Shown here: positions 1 through 12,941 of the stretch, piece after piece
How positions within the stretch are numbered: the stretch's first letter is position 1
Layout: the number at the start of each line of letters is the position of its first letter
Origin: Flaccisagitta enflata
Taxonomy: Eukaryota > Chaetognatha > Sagittoidea > Aphragmophora
Length of the DNA stretch: 64,000 nt
Direction: 5' to 3'
Assembly: GCA_965153355.1 (NCBI GenBank)
Contig: OZ231127.1
Coordinates: 62,001-126,000 of the forward strand
Translations under genes and position numbers: made by a program
Notes under the pieces: generated by a model
The model's database searches: none
What the model was told of the DNA's origin: nothing
What the model saw: only the letters and a program-made list of their open reading frames with translations

Positions 1-1190
1 ATAGACTTACATTTTTGTTTTATTGGTTAAAATCATGTCCAGAGCCCTTGGGTTTGCATCAGAGAAGCACAAAATATTTTTTTTCATTGAAAAAAATACT
101 CACAACAAGACTTACAACCATTTATAATAGAAAAATCAAAGAAAAAGAAATAGAAATTAAAAAAATTTTTTATTGTTTTCGTTACCATCAGTTTGAAATT
201 AAAAGCTCATAAAACTTTCATAATAATAATATTAGAGTACATTTTTAAAAATTTAGCAAAAAAATAGTTCATCTTGCTTAGATTCATCATAATTTGACTG
301 TTTTTACAAGATTTCATAGTATAGGATTTACTTCTGTTTAAATAGTGCTGTGGGTGTTTTTGTCTGGGTCCTTAGGCAACGATCAAAAAATTAAACGGTG
401 ATCTTTTGTTGAATTCTCTAGCATAGAATACAGATAACTAAAGTCAGTACACCCTGACCTCTGGATTCAGCCCAAACAAGAGAGTCATTTTTGAGTAATT
501 GGCTGAGGGTACAGTAAAACTGTTTTCCAGATGAAAAAATGTACAAAAAACTCTTTCATGACCGTTCTAATGAACTAAAAATACAATAACAGCGGCTGAT
601 TTTCTCATTTTTGCTGATTGCTTTTCTGTGGTGTTGTATCACTAAAGCAAGTGGAGGTAGCACTGGTTGCTCTATTTTACCCATAATTGAAAACAAAAGT
701 TGAGCTGGTCAATTGTAATCTTGTCTATAAATGTACATTTTATCATGCATTTGCTTATAGATACCTAAAATTGCCTATTGAAGGTCAAACATAAACTGTA
801 ATAGTAGCATGGGGAGGTGTCAAAATGAGTTTACCACGAAAAAATGACAAAATATTGCTAAAAACAGTGAAAAACTTAATAGTTATTGATTTCTGTGTGG
901 TGCACCCTTTAAAGGGGAAAGATAGACTTACATTTTTTGTTTTATTGGTTAAAATCATGTCCAGAGCCCTTGGTTTTGCATCAGAAAGCACAAAATATTT
1001 TTTTCATTGAAAAAATACTCTCAACAAGACTTACAACCATTTATAATAGAAAAATCAAAGAAAAAGAAATAAAAATTAAAAAAATTTTTTATTGTTTTCG
1101 TTACCATCAGTTTGAAATAAAAGCTCATAAAACTTTCATAATAATAATATTAGAGTACATTTTTATAAATTTAGCAAAAAAATAGTTCAG
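1..1190 (+). repeat. Direct repeat with 921-bp offset
   Basis: 1-269 and 922-1190 are near-identical (atagacttacatttttgt... through gcaaaaaaatagttca). Either a tandem unit of 921 bp cut by the window edge or two copies of a dispersed element. 270-784 between them is AT-rich with no gene seen. Confidence 0.75.
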
Positions 1191-1202
1191 ATCAACAATT
1201 TT

Positions 1203-1541
1203 TCATGCAAAATTTCAAAGCTCTGGCTCAGACGGTTTGACCACAACACCTATTTGAATGAAAAAGTTGCCAAGCAAGTTTGAACAAATTTTGAACAAAG
1301 AAATATTTGAATATTACCTGAATTTTTTTAAATTGCTAAAACATTTTGAGAAATGCAAAAAAATTGATACATCAACTTGTATTCTTGACCAATCCAATCA
1401 TTTTTACTTTTTTTCATAAATTTAGAACAATTTTTAAATGAAAAATTGCTCAAAAATGATGTTTTTATAGAAAATCATGTCAAATTTGAAAATCATGTGG
1501 AAACCAAACCGCTTGAGCTAGTGCTTTGAAATTTGGCATGA
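1203..1541. repeat. Inverted repeat pair, possible MITE
   Basis: Left arm 1203-1238 (tcatgcaaaatttcaaagct...) and right arm 1506-1541 are 36-bp imperfect inverses around an AT-rich interior. Boundaries and target duplication are unclear. Confidence 0.55.
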
Positions 1542-1835
1542 AGAAATGGGAGGTAATGTGCGTTTAGGTGATGCAAAGCATAACTCTTCATTATGAGTAC
1601 TTTAAGCATAATAAAGGTTTACTTTGTTATAGTTGTATTTGATGACAGGGTACAAGAGGGGAGGGGGATACAATTGGTAACAACCGATTGAAAGTGGAGC
1701 ATACACCGTCTTCAAATCTGATTGACTTTTTATACACCTTTATGTCCCGAAAGTCTTTGAGAGAAAACTCTCGATACTTTTAGTGTACGGCGGTAGCATG
1801 CTACGCTTTTGTTTGAGGTTGGAGGTCAGCAATAC

Positions 1836-2050
1836 TGAGAGGGCGTTTCTAGTCAGAGACAATCGCGTTTTTAACGGGCCACTCACTTGCTCTGCAGCGC
1901 TCCACTCCGCTTTGCTGCGCTCGCTTCACTTAGCTCGCTCGCTCCGTTCCGTTCACTCACTTTGCTCACTACCTCGTGGGACACTTAAAATTCTTGAGTA
2001 TGTGTTCACACTGAAAACGCGTTTTTGGTCGTCAGTAGAAACACGCCCTT
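1836..2050. mobile_element. GTTTCTA-ended element copy 1
   Basis: Ends gggcgtttctag and tagaaacacgccc. Contains gacaatcgcgtttttaacgg, ctcgctccgttc and ctacctcgtgggac. About 215 bp, no coding sequence. Target duplication not resolved. Confidence 0.65.
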
Positions 2051-2414
2051 ATGACAGCTTTTTATGAGTTTCAAGCGTAAATTGTGATTGGAGAAGAAGA
2101 TCAATTTTTGAGTAAAAACGTTGAAAATGGAAGAACGCTGACATCTTTACCTGACAGTATTAGAGTAGGAATCAGTGATCAATATCCAATCTCTGTCATG
2201 TAAGATGAAAGCGATATTCCAGAAAGACAAGATGAAGAAAAGCGTCGTTTTTAGTTTTTTTTTCGTTTGTGTGAATTGTTTTTTGTTTATTTCCAACGGC
2301 TTTTAGTGTAATCCAATGACGAGTTATAAAAGTCATGTTTTTAAAAAAGCACAGGAAAGGGACAATGATGGTGAAAAGGAAGGTGAAGAAGAAAACAGAA
2401 GAAAAGAAGGAGAA

Positions 2415-2517
2415 GAAGAAGAGAAAGAAGAAGAAGAAGAAGAAGAAGAAGAAGAAGAAGAAGAAGAAGAAGAAGAAGAAGAAGAAGACGAAGAAGAAGA
2501 AGAAGAAGAAGAAGAAA
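2415..2517 (+). repeat. (GAA)n microsatellite
   Basis: About 100 bp of GAA units; open frames here are poly-Glu, poly-Lys or poly-Ser. 2050-2415 before it shows nothing recognisable. Confidence 0.95.
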
Positions 2518-2926
2518 ACAACAAATTATGCACTGAAACAAACATGTTTTTATCAAGTATCACTTTTTTGAACTACTAAATTTTCACTTTTAAATTCTTT
2601 CTTTATTTCTTTTCCTTTTGTAACTTAAATCATAAATGAAGATTCGGATTTGGGAAAGTTGAAGGCTTTGAGTTTAGGAAAGAAAGAAAAAAACGAGAAA
2701 AAAGAGCTTGAGATATAGATAGAAACAAATAAAATAAAAGCGAATGAGACAAAGATAGATAAAATTGAAATAAAAGAAAAAGAGACAAAGATAGATACAA
2801 AGGAAATAAAAGAAAAAGAGACAAAGATAGCTACATGTGGAACCGAAAGTGGTTGATGCCATTCTCAAGTTTTAGCCTGAAGCGCCCAAGTTGGAATGAG
2901 AAAAAGAAGAAGAAGATTGCGGTTCA

Positions 2927-2928
<2 letters not shown>

Positions 2929-2979
<51 letters not shown>

Positions 2980-3046
2980 ACAGAACAAAGAAACAGACAG
3001 TCAAAGAGGTAGTCCATAGACCAACATAGATACACAGAAAGACAGG

Positions 3047-3142
<96 letters not shown>

Positions 3143-3185
3143 GAGACAGAGAGAGAGAAAAGAGAGAGAGAGAAAACGGAAGACG

Positions 3186-3230
<45 letters not shown>

Positions 3231-3288
3231 AGAGACAGACAGACAGCCAGACAGACAGACAGACAGACAGATGGACAAACAGACAGAC

Positions 3289-3377
<89 letters not shown>

Positions 3378-3440
3378 GAGACAGAGAGAGAGAGACACAG
3401 AGAGAGAGACAGAGAGAGAGAAAAGAGAGAGAGAGAAAAC
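2929..3440. repeat. (TC)n and (GA)n/(CAGA)n compound satellite
   Basis: (TC)n at 2929-2977, then two (GA)n blocks (3049-3133, 3293-3368) around a (CAGA)n block 3184-3293. The (GA)n blocks end with matching acagagagagag...gaaaacgga segments, so the array is partly duplicated. Confidence 0.95.
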
Positions 3441-3734
3441 GGAAGCAAATTTGGAGAAAAAAAAAGGTGAAAAAAAGTAGCAACCTAAAGGGAAAAAACA
3501 AGAATCCGAAATATGAAACCATTTTGACCGGGGGAAAAAAAGAAAAGAACGTTGGCTTGAGAAGTGACAAATTTGTTCAAAACTCTTTGCGTATCTAAAA
3601 TTTGAAAAAGTAATTCTTGCTCAGTCATTTGATTTGTAATTGTGTTAAAAACAACTATTAGCATAGGGAATAGATAAAATGAAGAGTGACGCGGCGTCAC
3701 AATATCGTTGCGTACTTGTTTCAACTCAAGCGTG

Positions 3735-3805
3735 ACGGACCAACGAAGCAATGGACCAACAGACCAACGGACGGATAAAGCCTCTTATAGAGTTGTTTAG
3801 CGATA
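3735..3805 (+). mobile_element. Hairpin/GACG element, fragment
   Basis: Only the GACC core and aaagcctcttatagagttg are kept; the hairpin is degraded. Confidence 0.5.
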
Positions 3806-4433
3806 CTCGTTGATCATAATCTAAGGGACGCATGCAGCCTCAAAAATCTTAGAGTATTCTGGCCGATGACCCTTATTTTTCAAAAAACGGCTTTGGCAGG
3901 AATTTGCAGCATCGGCCCAAGGCTAAGACATCAGCCTAAGGCCTCAGCCTAATGAATTATTAGGGTACTGAATAGCCTGAGTATGGGCCTTTTGAGAGAT
4001 ATATTTTGGCCTCTTGGAATTGAAAAGCAAAAATTGGGGGAAAATTGAAAAAAAGAATCGAGAGAAGATAGTGGTTATTTGAAACTAAAAATAGTTAGAT
4101 ATGATTATAGGGCCTATAAGAATACCTGGCCTTTAATAGAAGGCCTACAATATAGGGCCTATATAGGCTGTGATCAACGGATCATTCTTAGGCCGTTTTA
4201 GTGCGCCGGACAGTTGCTGTCAATAAATGCCATGAAATGAATAATAGAAAAGAAGACTCAAAGAATATGAAAAATAAACTTTAGGAATATAAAAGGGGAA
4301 AATCCGATAAAAACTGTTGACAGAATTGAAGGGATGAACTTGAAGAAACGGCAAACACGAGGAAGACAAAGAAAGAAAGATGTTTCGTGCATCAAAATGT
4401 GAACTGATCGTGATCAAATAGGAAAAGCAAGAT

Positions 4434-4648
4434 ACAAGGACGGATACACGGTCACACAAGTCGCGTGCGGGTGGGCAGGGGGCAGTGGCAGCGACGAAAG
4501 TGCACGATTGAGCACCTGGGGCAGGAGCATCGGTGTGAATACTGCCCATAAACGCCGAAAAAGGCATGTGTGATGTACCAACGGACTGACGGACCAACGG
4601 ACTAAAAAGATTAAAGGTTGTTGAGTCGCGTTGCACGCGACTAAAAAA
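4434..4648 (+). mobile_element. Hairpin/GACG element, long form
   Basis: Full copy: acaaggacggatacacggt, then gtcgcgtgcgggtgggcagg, a short GACG core, and the terminal hairpin AGTCGCGT-tgc-ACGCGACT followed by TAAAAA. Strand is defined so that the hairpin is at the right. Confidence 0.75.
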
Positions 4649-5327
4649 AAGGTAAGTAGAAATGCGGATAAACAGATTCAGTTTTATGGAAAACTAGGAG
4701 CGGTGCGCGTATCAGTGAGGGTTCACAAGGCCCTTCTCCATTTGTATCAGTTTAGGTATAGTGAGGGATACTGTTCCACTTGTCATAAACTGACACACAT
4801 ATATAGACAGAGTGACTGAGAGATGCATAGACGGACGGACCGATAGACCAACAGACCAACAGATAGACATTTAAACAGACAGACAGCTGGACATGTAGGC
4901 AATTGTTGCAATAGAAAATAAAAAATAAAAAAAATCGAGGAAAAAAGGCGTCAGTGAACTAAGATTCCACTTCGGATAGCCTTACCATCTCTTTCCTTCT
5001 CACACTGTTAGTGGACATAACGATCGATGTTTAATATTTGAAGATTTTTTATCAGGTCATATACAATTTTTTGTTAAATCATATCCAGAAATTCTTTTAA
5101 ATTGTATCCAACTTTCTAAAAAAAAAGGCCAAGTAGGCCAACAATGCGTCCTCTTTGAATGGACGTTTTCATGAATGAATGTTTTTTTATAAATGAATGT
5201 TTTTTATAAATAAATATCATTTATGAATGAATGATTGATTTAATGAATGAATCACTAAGTTCATGCTACTTTAACTGGGTTAGAACTACTTTTCAGTTAG
5301 AAAAATGCATGATTTTGATGTTTTTGG

Positions 5328-6143
5328 GCAGCGGCCCCGAAGGGGACGAAGTCCTGTAGAACACAGGGGGACTTTCGTTCGTTTGTTCGTGCCTCTTAGG
5401 CCTTAAATCCAACCTCTTGTGCCTCTTAGGCCTTAAATCCAACCTCTTGTCTCAAATTAGGCCTTTCAAGCCTCAAATCAGCTATCTGATCCTCAAGTCA
5501 GTTCTCTAAGTCCTGTAGAACACAGGGGGACTTTTGTTCGTTCGTTCGTGCGTGCTTCCCCCCTCCATCAGACCCCTGAGGCCTCAAATCTGGCCTCTCA
5601 GGCCTCAAATCTGGCCTCTCAGGCCTCAAATCTGGCCTCTCAGGCCTCAAACTAAACCTCTCAGGCCTACAATCTGGCCTCTCAGGCCTCAAATCTAGCC
5701 TCTTAGGCCTCAAATTTGGCCTCTTAGGCCTCAAATATGGCCTCTCAGGCCTTTTATCTGGCCTCTCAAGCCTCAAATATGGCCTCTTAGGCCTCAAATC
5801 CAACCTCTTGCCTCAAATTAGGCCTTTCAAGCCTCAAATCAGCTATCTGATCCTCAAGTCAGTTCTCTATGGCCTTCCAAGCCTTAATCCAGCTCTTTCA
5901 AGCCTCAAGTCAGCCCATTCAAGCCCCCAACTGGCTTCCTGGCCTTACATCAGCCCTCTTAGACCTGAATTCAGCCCAAATGGACGGACGAACGAACGGA
6001 CGAACGAAAGTCCCCCTGTGTTCTACAGGACTTCGTCCCCTTTGGGGCCGCTGCCCTGCCTCCCCTCACTCAAATTTACAATCATGCACAGCAGGGCAAC
6101 GGGTATCGCTGACCACATATTGCCCTTGGGCGACCTGTTAATG
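5328..6143 (-). mobile_element. Inverted-end element with 21-bp minisatellite, copy 1
   Basis: Ends gcagcggccccgaaggggac and inverse (6004-6057) enclose 21-bp units of the type ctggcctctcaggcctcaaa. The head segment is repeated at 5509-5550. A tail with gggcaacgggtatcgctgac follows at 6086-6143. The 101-codon frame across it (LRPERPD heptads) reflects the 21-bp unit, not a protein gene. Confidence 0.8.
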
Positions 6144-6225
6144 AATGCGTTACCGACCAACCAACCAACCGACAGACCAATGGACATAGCCTATTATAGA
6201 GATGCGAGAATGCATCGAAAAACAT
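6144..6225 (+). mobile_element. Related hairpin element, GACC-core family, 3' part
   Basis: gaatgcgttaccgaccaacc, gacatagcctattatagaga, hairpin GATGC-gagaat-GCATC. Same order as 33943-34058 and 35466-35597. Confidence 0.55.
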
Positions 6226-6684
6226 AATGTTGATTTGATCATTCCTACTTATAAAAATAATTCTTACAGCAAAAGACTTCAAAGCTTACAGATATCTTTA
6301 AGAATATAAGAATGTTAGAATTACTTAATCATGGAATTGTAATAACTATAGCAATAAACATGACTGTCGTTTTGTCCACTGACTGCACATCACGTGATGA
6401 GATGATGCCATCCCTAGAGGGGGAGGAGGAGGAGAAGCGGGAAGAGGAGGAGGAAGATGCAATTCCTGAACGGAGGATGCGAGGGTCAGAATCCGGGGCC
6501 AAAAAACCACAGAGATTCATTTTCAGGTTGTCAAGATTTCGGGCTTTTGTAACAATTTTATGTTTGAGCAGTTGTTACAAATTTGAGCTCCGGAAGAATG
6601 AAATTGACGTTGAAGCGAAAGTTTGCTGCCAGGTTTGCGAAACCCCGCCAAAATCTTGTACAAATAGTAAGTCTGTGAACGAAG

Positions 6685-6687
<3 letters not shown>

Positions 6688-6728
<41 letters not shown>
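6688..6728 (+). repeat. (TC)n microsatellite
   Basis: About 40 bp. The frame 6312-6806 upstream has a Glu-rich start and no recognisable domain; not called. Confidence 0.9.
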
Positions 6729-6729
<1 letters not shown>

Positions 6730-7014
6730 TTTTTTTTTGCACAGAATCGCCTGGAAGATGGAGAGGGACATCAGAGAGGTTACACGGTTCAGGGAAATGG
6801 CGGTGATACCCCTTGCTGTCTTGCTGTCACTGCTTTAAGACCCTGTGCTACATCATTTTCTGACACAGTCATTGGTTAAGACTATGTAACCCCAAATAAA
6901 TGGTATCGCCCGTGAACTATCTCTGTCTTTATAAACATAATCATGGTACCTTTATTTAAAGTGGCAAATCAATGTCTGCTGCTATGCACTAGCGAGGCAA
7001 GTAACAGTGTTTTT

Positions 7015-7173
7015 TGCGTAATCTCCCTTGTCCGTCCGTCCATCACACTTTACTTTTTTGGCGTTTTTGAGGTTTTTGGCCTTACTGCTCCTGCTCATAT
7101 ACTTTGCTGACCTCAAATATTGCTCCTGCCTACCCGCATGCGACTGGGGTAGCCGTGTATCCGGCCTTGTTTA
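7015..7173 (-). mobile_element. Hairpin/GACG element, long form, hairpin end lost
   Basis: Contains tccgtccgtccatcacac, ctgcctacccgcatgcgact and the end agccgtgtatccggccttgt. Confidence 0.65.
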
Positions 7174-7464
7174 ATTTATCTAATCTTTCCTACTACCTTC
7201 TACTAGTTAGTGTAGTTATTGTTGTTTGTTGGTGAATAAAGATTTTAGTCTCAGGTAGTATCAAGCCGTACTGCAAAGCTGTTTTGTTGCTTAGTGATGA
7301 GTGATCCATTTGAAATTCTTCAAGACAATTTATTACAATACTCAGTTCTCACCTACCTCCCAATGATTCATTTGCTTTTTTTGGTATCAATTTTAAGAAT
7401 ACAGTTAAAAATCATTTTGACAAATTTTGACAAGTGGGATCCACAAAATATTTGGTTAAACTTA

Positions 7465-8623
<1,159 letters not shown>

Positions 8624-8872
8624 GATACGTTTCTCTATATAGCAAACATCTAAAATGATATAAATTATTTGAAAGTAGGTGATATACTAGTACCTGATAT
8701 TTCTTTCTTTCCAGGCGAAATTTCGCTGCAGGCATGTTCGTTAAAAATTTTTTTGACCGTACTAAAAATAGCTATTCAGGAAAACATGTCTAAGGGACTG
8801 ATGAGTTAATATAAAGGGCCGGGCTAAAGGCAAATTAGCGTGCTTGTTAGAACGTCACATGACTGTATTTGT

Positions 8873-9054
8873 ATTTTTAGTCGCATTGTCGGTCGGTCAG
8901 TCGGTCGGTCAGTCTGTCCGTCGGTCGGTAACACTGATTTTTTTTTTGGCATTTTTTGCATTACCGCTCCTGCCCAAAAGCTTGGTTAGTCTTTTATATC
9001 ACTGCCCCTGCCCACCCGCATACCACTTCGGTAGCCGTGTATCCGGCCTTGTTT
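8873..9054 (-). mobile_element. Hairpin/GACG element, long form
   Basis: Runs from tttttagtcgcattgtcggt through (GGTC)n to ctgcccacccgcatacca and gccgtgtatccggccttgtt. The hairpin stem is largely lost. Confidence 0.7.
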
Positions 9055-9120
9055 ACTATTCAATTGTATCACCTTTAAGAAATTTTGGTCATTTCATTCT
9101 CTATACCCGCTACTTGCAAA

Positions 9121-9121
<1 letters not shown>

Positions 9122-9184
<63 letters not shown>

Positions 9185-9193
9185 GACAGAGAG
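9122..9193 (+). repeat. (GA)n microsatellite
   Basis: About 70 bp of GA with two CAGA interruptions. Confidence 0.95.
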
Positions 9194-9297
9194 TTGATTC
9201 ATCTGTATGACGGTTGGTTGGGCTGTATTACTTTTATTATTTGCGGTTTTTTGGTATTTTAGAGCGTATTTGAATTATTTCCGACGTTTCTTCTTCC

Positions 9298-9299
9298 GG

Positions 9300-9330
<31 letters not shown>

Positions 9331-9616
9331 TTGTTTTGTTTTGTTTTTTTTGTTTTGTTTTGTTTGTTTTGTTTGTTTTTTGTTTGTTTTGTTTTTGTTT
9401 GTTTTGTTTGTTTTGTTTGTTTTGTTTGTTTTGTTTGTTTTGTTTGTTTGTTTGTTTTGTTTGTTTTGTTTGTTTTGTTTGTTTTGTTTGTTTTGTTTGT
9501 TTTGTTTGTTTTGTTTGTTTTGTTTGTTTTGTTTGTTTTGTTTGTTTTGTTTGTTTTGTTTGTTTTGTTTGTTTTGTTTGTTTTGTTTGTTTTGTTTGTT
9601 TTGTTTGTTTTGTTTG
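9298..9616 (+). repeat. (TTTTG) grading into (TTTGTTTTG)n
   Basis: Irregular TTTTG units become a very regular 9-bp unit TTTGTTTTG over about 200 bp. All frames stay open (CFV/LFC repeats); no gene. Confidence 0.95.
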
Positions 9617-10034
9617 CATCGGAATTGAATATGAGAAAAGAGGAATTCCTTTTGATGATGAGTTTAGATTAAGAATGTCCCAATGATGAAAAAAACAAAC
9701 AATTTTTTGAATATAAGCGTCTTGATCAATTTGAGTTTTGACAAATACAGTGGAAATGGAAAGCGCTTTTTGAACTTCAGAACTTCAGAGATTTTCCGAG
9801 TCTGAATTTTGATTTATTGGCAAGGCGGTGCGACATTTTTTAAGGTCAAAATTAAAAATTCATTTCTTTTTTTGTTTTCCAACGATTCAGTTTCTTTTTA
9901 TCGCTGTTTCATTTTTGTACATGCAAAGATTCAAATTTACAGTGTTCTCTTCCTTCATTCTTTCTTCATTCGTTTTTCTTTTTTTTTTTTTTTTTTGTAT
10001 AAATTCTCTCTGTACCTTTTATCCTGTCAATGAC

Positions 10035-10230
10035 TTTTAGTCGCGTGCACTTGACTGTATAACCCGCTATGTCTGTTGGTCGGTCGCGGTTGGTCACCGT
10101 TAGCTTTTTTGGCGTTTACTGGCAGTGCTTGCATTACAGCTCCAGCCCAAATGCTTGGGTTTGCCTATTCATCACTGCCCTCGCCCACTCGACACGCGAC
10201 TTTGGTGGCCGTGTATACGGCCTTGTTTTC
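10035..10230 (-). mobile_element. Hairpin/GACG element, long form
   Basis: Begins ttttagtcgcgtgcacttga and ends ggccgtgtatacggccttgt. The core is short (ggtcggtc). Typical long-form spacing with lccctgcccac-type middle (ctgccctcgcccactcg). Confidence 0.7.
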
Positions 10231-10387
10231 CTATAACGAATTTCCATTATTGAAACAAGGCCGACAGGGTAAAAATTGCGCGCTCATTATTTCCTCTTCA
10301 CACAATCTCACATAGTTGAATCCCCTCATTTATGCTTGCATTTTGCGTCATAATTCGGATTCAAAGTGAATGTGGTTAAGGGCTGTA

Positions 10388-11004
10388 ACAGGACGTCCAA
10401 AAAATTTGGAAAAATTTAAAAAAGAACATCCAAAAACTATTCCTTGATGATCATTTCCCTTGAAAAAAGGGTCAAACATTAAGGTTGGTTGTTAATGAAT
10501 AGTCATTGCCATGCAGGCAGCAAGAATCCATTAAATGGAATCTGTACAGGGCTGAAAAGGTTCATCTGCAGTGGTCTTAAGAAAATGGCTTTGATGGACG
10601 AAAGGAAATAGTTGTTTTTTGGTCTTTTTTTTTTTTATTATTTCACTGGACTTTTTTCAAGGCCTTGATCCAAATTCGGGTCAGTAGGGCAGTCCCGCTT
10701 CAATGATGTACATCCCACCATTTGTTGATCTTGTTGGGATACCAAATTGGATGTTATATTCAACCATATAGTCACTCTCCTTTACCACTTTTCACCGGTA
10801 AAAATCCCGTAAAATTGGAAAGATAGTCTTAAGCATAACTCCTTCCTGTTTAAACCAGGGGCGTCCTAATGAAAAACTGTGCATTCTAGATAACATATGG
10901 AGGGTACTTAGTAAGTACTACTTACCAAATTTCAGCTTACCATGCCATCTAGAAGTATAGAATTTGTGCAATTATGCTTTTACCAAATTTATTGGACACC
11001 CTGT
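10388..11004. mobile_element. TA-flanked TIR element (ACAGGRYGTCCAA ends)
   Basis: A 617-bp element between TA 10386-10387 and 11005-11006. Left end ACAGGACGTCCAAAAAATTT, right end its inverted near-copy. Interior sequence resembles a decayed transposase on the minus strand but no motif is secure. Located in the spacer between the inverted elements at 7465 and 11707. Confidence 0.75.
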
Positions 11005-11066
11005 TAATTAAACAAGGGAAATAGTTGTTCAATAGATTTGGTCTCTTTGGAGGTAAGATAACAACA

Positions 11067-11707
<641 letters not shown>

Positions 11708-11793
11708 CAAAATAGTTAGATATGACTATATCAAGATATAGCAAGCCAAGACAAGCAACTCGATGCATCATCAGCGTCACATTAGAAGAGTCG

Positions 11794-12212
11794 TAATGGA
11801 CGGACAGACGGACGGACCGACGGGCGGACACTTAGACAGACGGACAGACAGACAGACGGACGGACGGACGGACGGACGGACAGACGGACAGACGAACGGA
11901 CGGACGGACGGACGGACGGACGGACGGACGGACAGACGGACAGTTAGACAAATAGATGGACAGATGGAGGAATGGATTGACAGAAGGACAGAGGGACGGA
12001 CGGACGGACGGACGGACGGACGAATAGACGGACGGACGGACGGACGGACGGACGGACGGACGGACGGACGGATGGGCGGACAGACTGACCGATGGACAGA
12101 CGGATGGACGGACGGACGGACGGACGGACGGACCGAAGGACAGATGGATGGACGGACCGTCAGACAGATAGACCAATTGGCGGAAAGACCCTCTTATAGA
12201 GATGCGATGACG
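11794..12212 (+). repeat. Expanded (GACG)n array from a hairpin element
   Basis: About 390 bp of GACG/GACA units end in accctcttatagagatgcg and a hairpin ATGCG-atga-CGCAT, the terminal signature of the hairpin element. The array is therefore an expansion of the element's core. The 187-codon frame (TDGR repeats) is not a gene. Confidence 0.75.
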
Positions 12213-12750
12213 CATGTTACAAATTTACAATATGAAGATATGAAGTTATCAAAAAATCAATGCAAGATACAAACCACTTCCTCTACGCCTTCACACCCAC
12301 TCATACTAATGCGAGCATACATCTAAAGGCGTAAAGTGAAACAAAGATAAATGAAGAGACATGAAGAGAAACCCGCTATGACTGTCTAATAGGATTGCCA
12401 TCTAATTCCCATTGCCATGACAAATGCAACAAAAGACAGGTTGACAAAATAGTGATGAGAATTTTTTTTTTCTTTGCGCAGAATGAACAGATGAACAGAC
12501 GGCTAGGCACCTCATATTCTATACCACCGCATGTTTTTTGTTTTGTTTTTTTTTCGGTTTCCGGCTGTTTCTTTTTTTTTCGTCTTTTTTTCATAGGCCT
12601 GTTGCCCATGTGAGTGACTTCTATCATTTAAAATCAAGCTATCACGGCTAAACCACGTCATGTTTCTATTGTTGAGAATGGTGGTTGAGTGAGAATAGCA
12701 TTAGATTAGACGTTTTAGAATTAAATGAGTTAAACAACTCAAATGAGCTC

Positions 12751-12793
12751 ACCTGTTGATTAGGTTTATAATCCTTAGCGCCGCATCTGTCCA
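12751..12793 (-). pseudogene. Partial tandem duplicate of G-alpha exon 6 end
   Basis: Forty-two of 43 bases match 12835-12877, so the last 41 bases of exon 6 and a donor (here gtgagc) are repeated 84 bp further along the transcript. Reading through the first donor meets an in-frame TAA, so this is not a simple exon extension. The segment lacks a convincing acceptor. It most likely is a non-coding duplicate, but it offers a second, stronger-looking donor. Confidence 0.75.
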
Positions 12794-12836
12794 GATCTCG
12801 TGTAAGTTACTTATTAATATTACGCGTTAAACTGAC

Positions 12837-12941
12837 CTGTTGATTAGGTTTGTAATCCTTAGCGCCGCATCTGTCCAAGTCACTGATGAAATATTCTGCG
12901 CTGTCATTCAATTGATATTCGTTGGCCCGCTTGAAGCATAC
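12837..12941 (-). CDS. G-alpha exon 6 (residues 138-172)
   Basis: One hundred and five bases after a ttgtatag acceptor, phase 0 both sides, donor gtcagt. It encodes [20 protein letters not shown] then [15 protein letters not shown], the end of the helical domain. The next expected residues would be the switch I segment DVLRTRVKTTG, not seen downstream. The last 41 coding bases plus the donor GT are duplicated at 12751-12793. Confidence 0.92.

Noticed and set aside
2865-3570. Long Ser/Leu and Arg/Glu open frames over (GA)n/(TC)n
   Set aside because: Pure consequence of dinucleotide repeats; all frames open, no domain, no unique sequence.
6312-6806. 164-codon frame with acidic start
   Set aside because: Ends in a (TC)n microsatellite, no recognisable domain, no splice or start context to support it.
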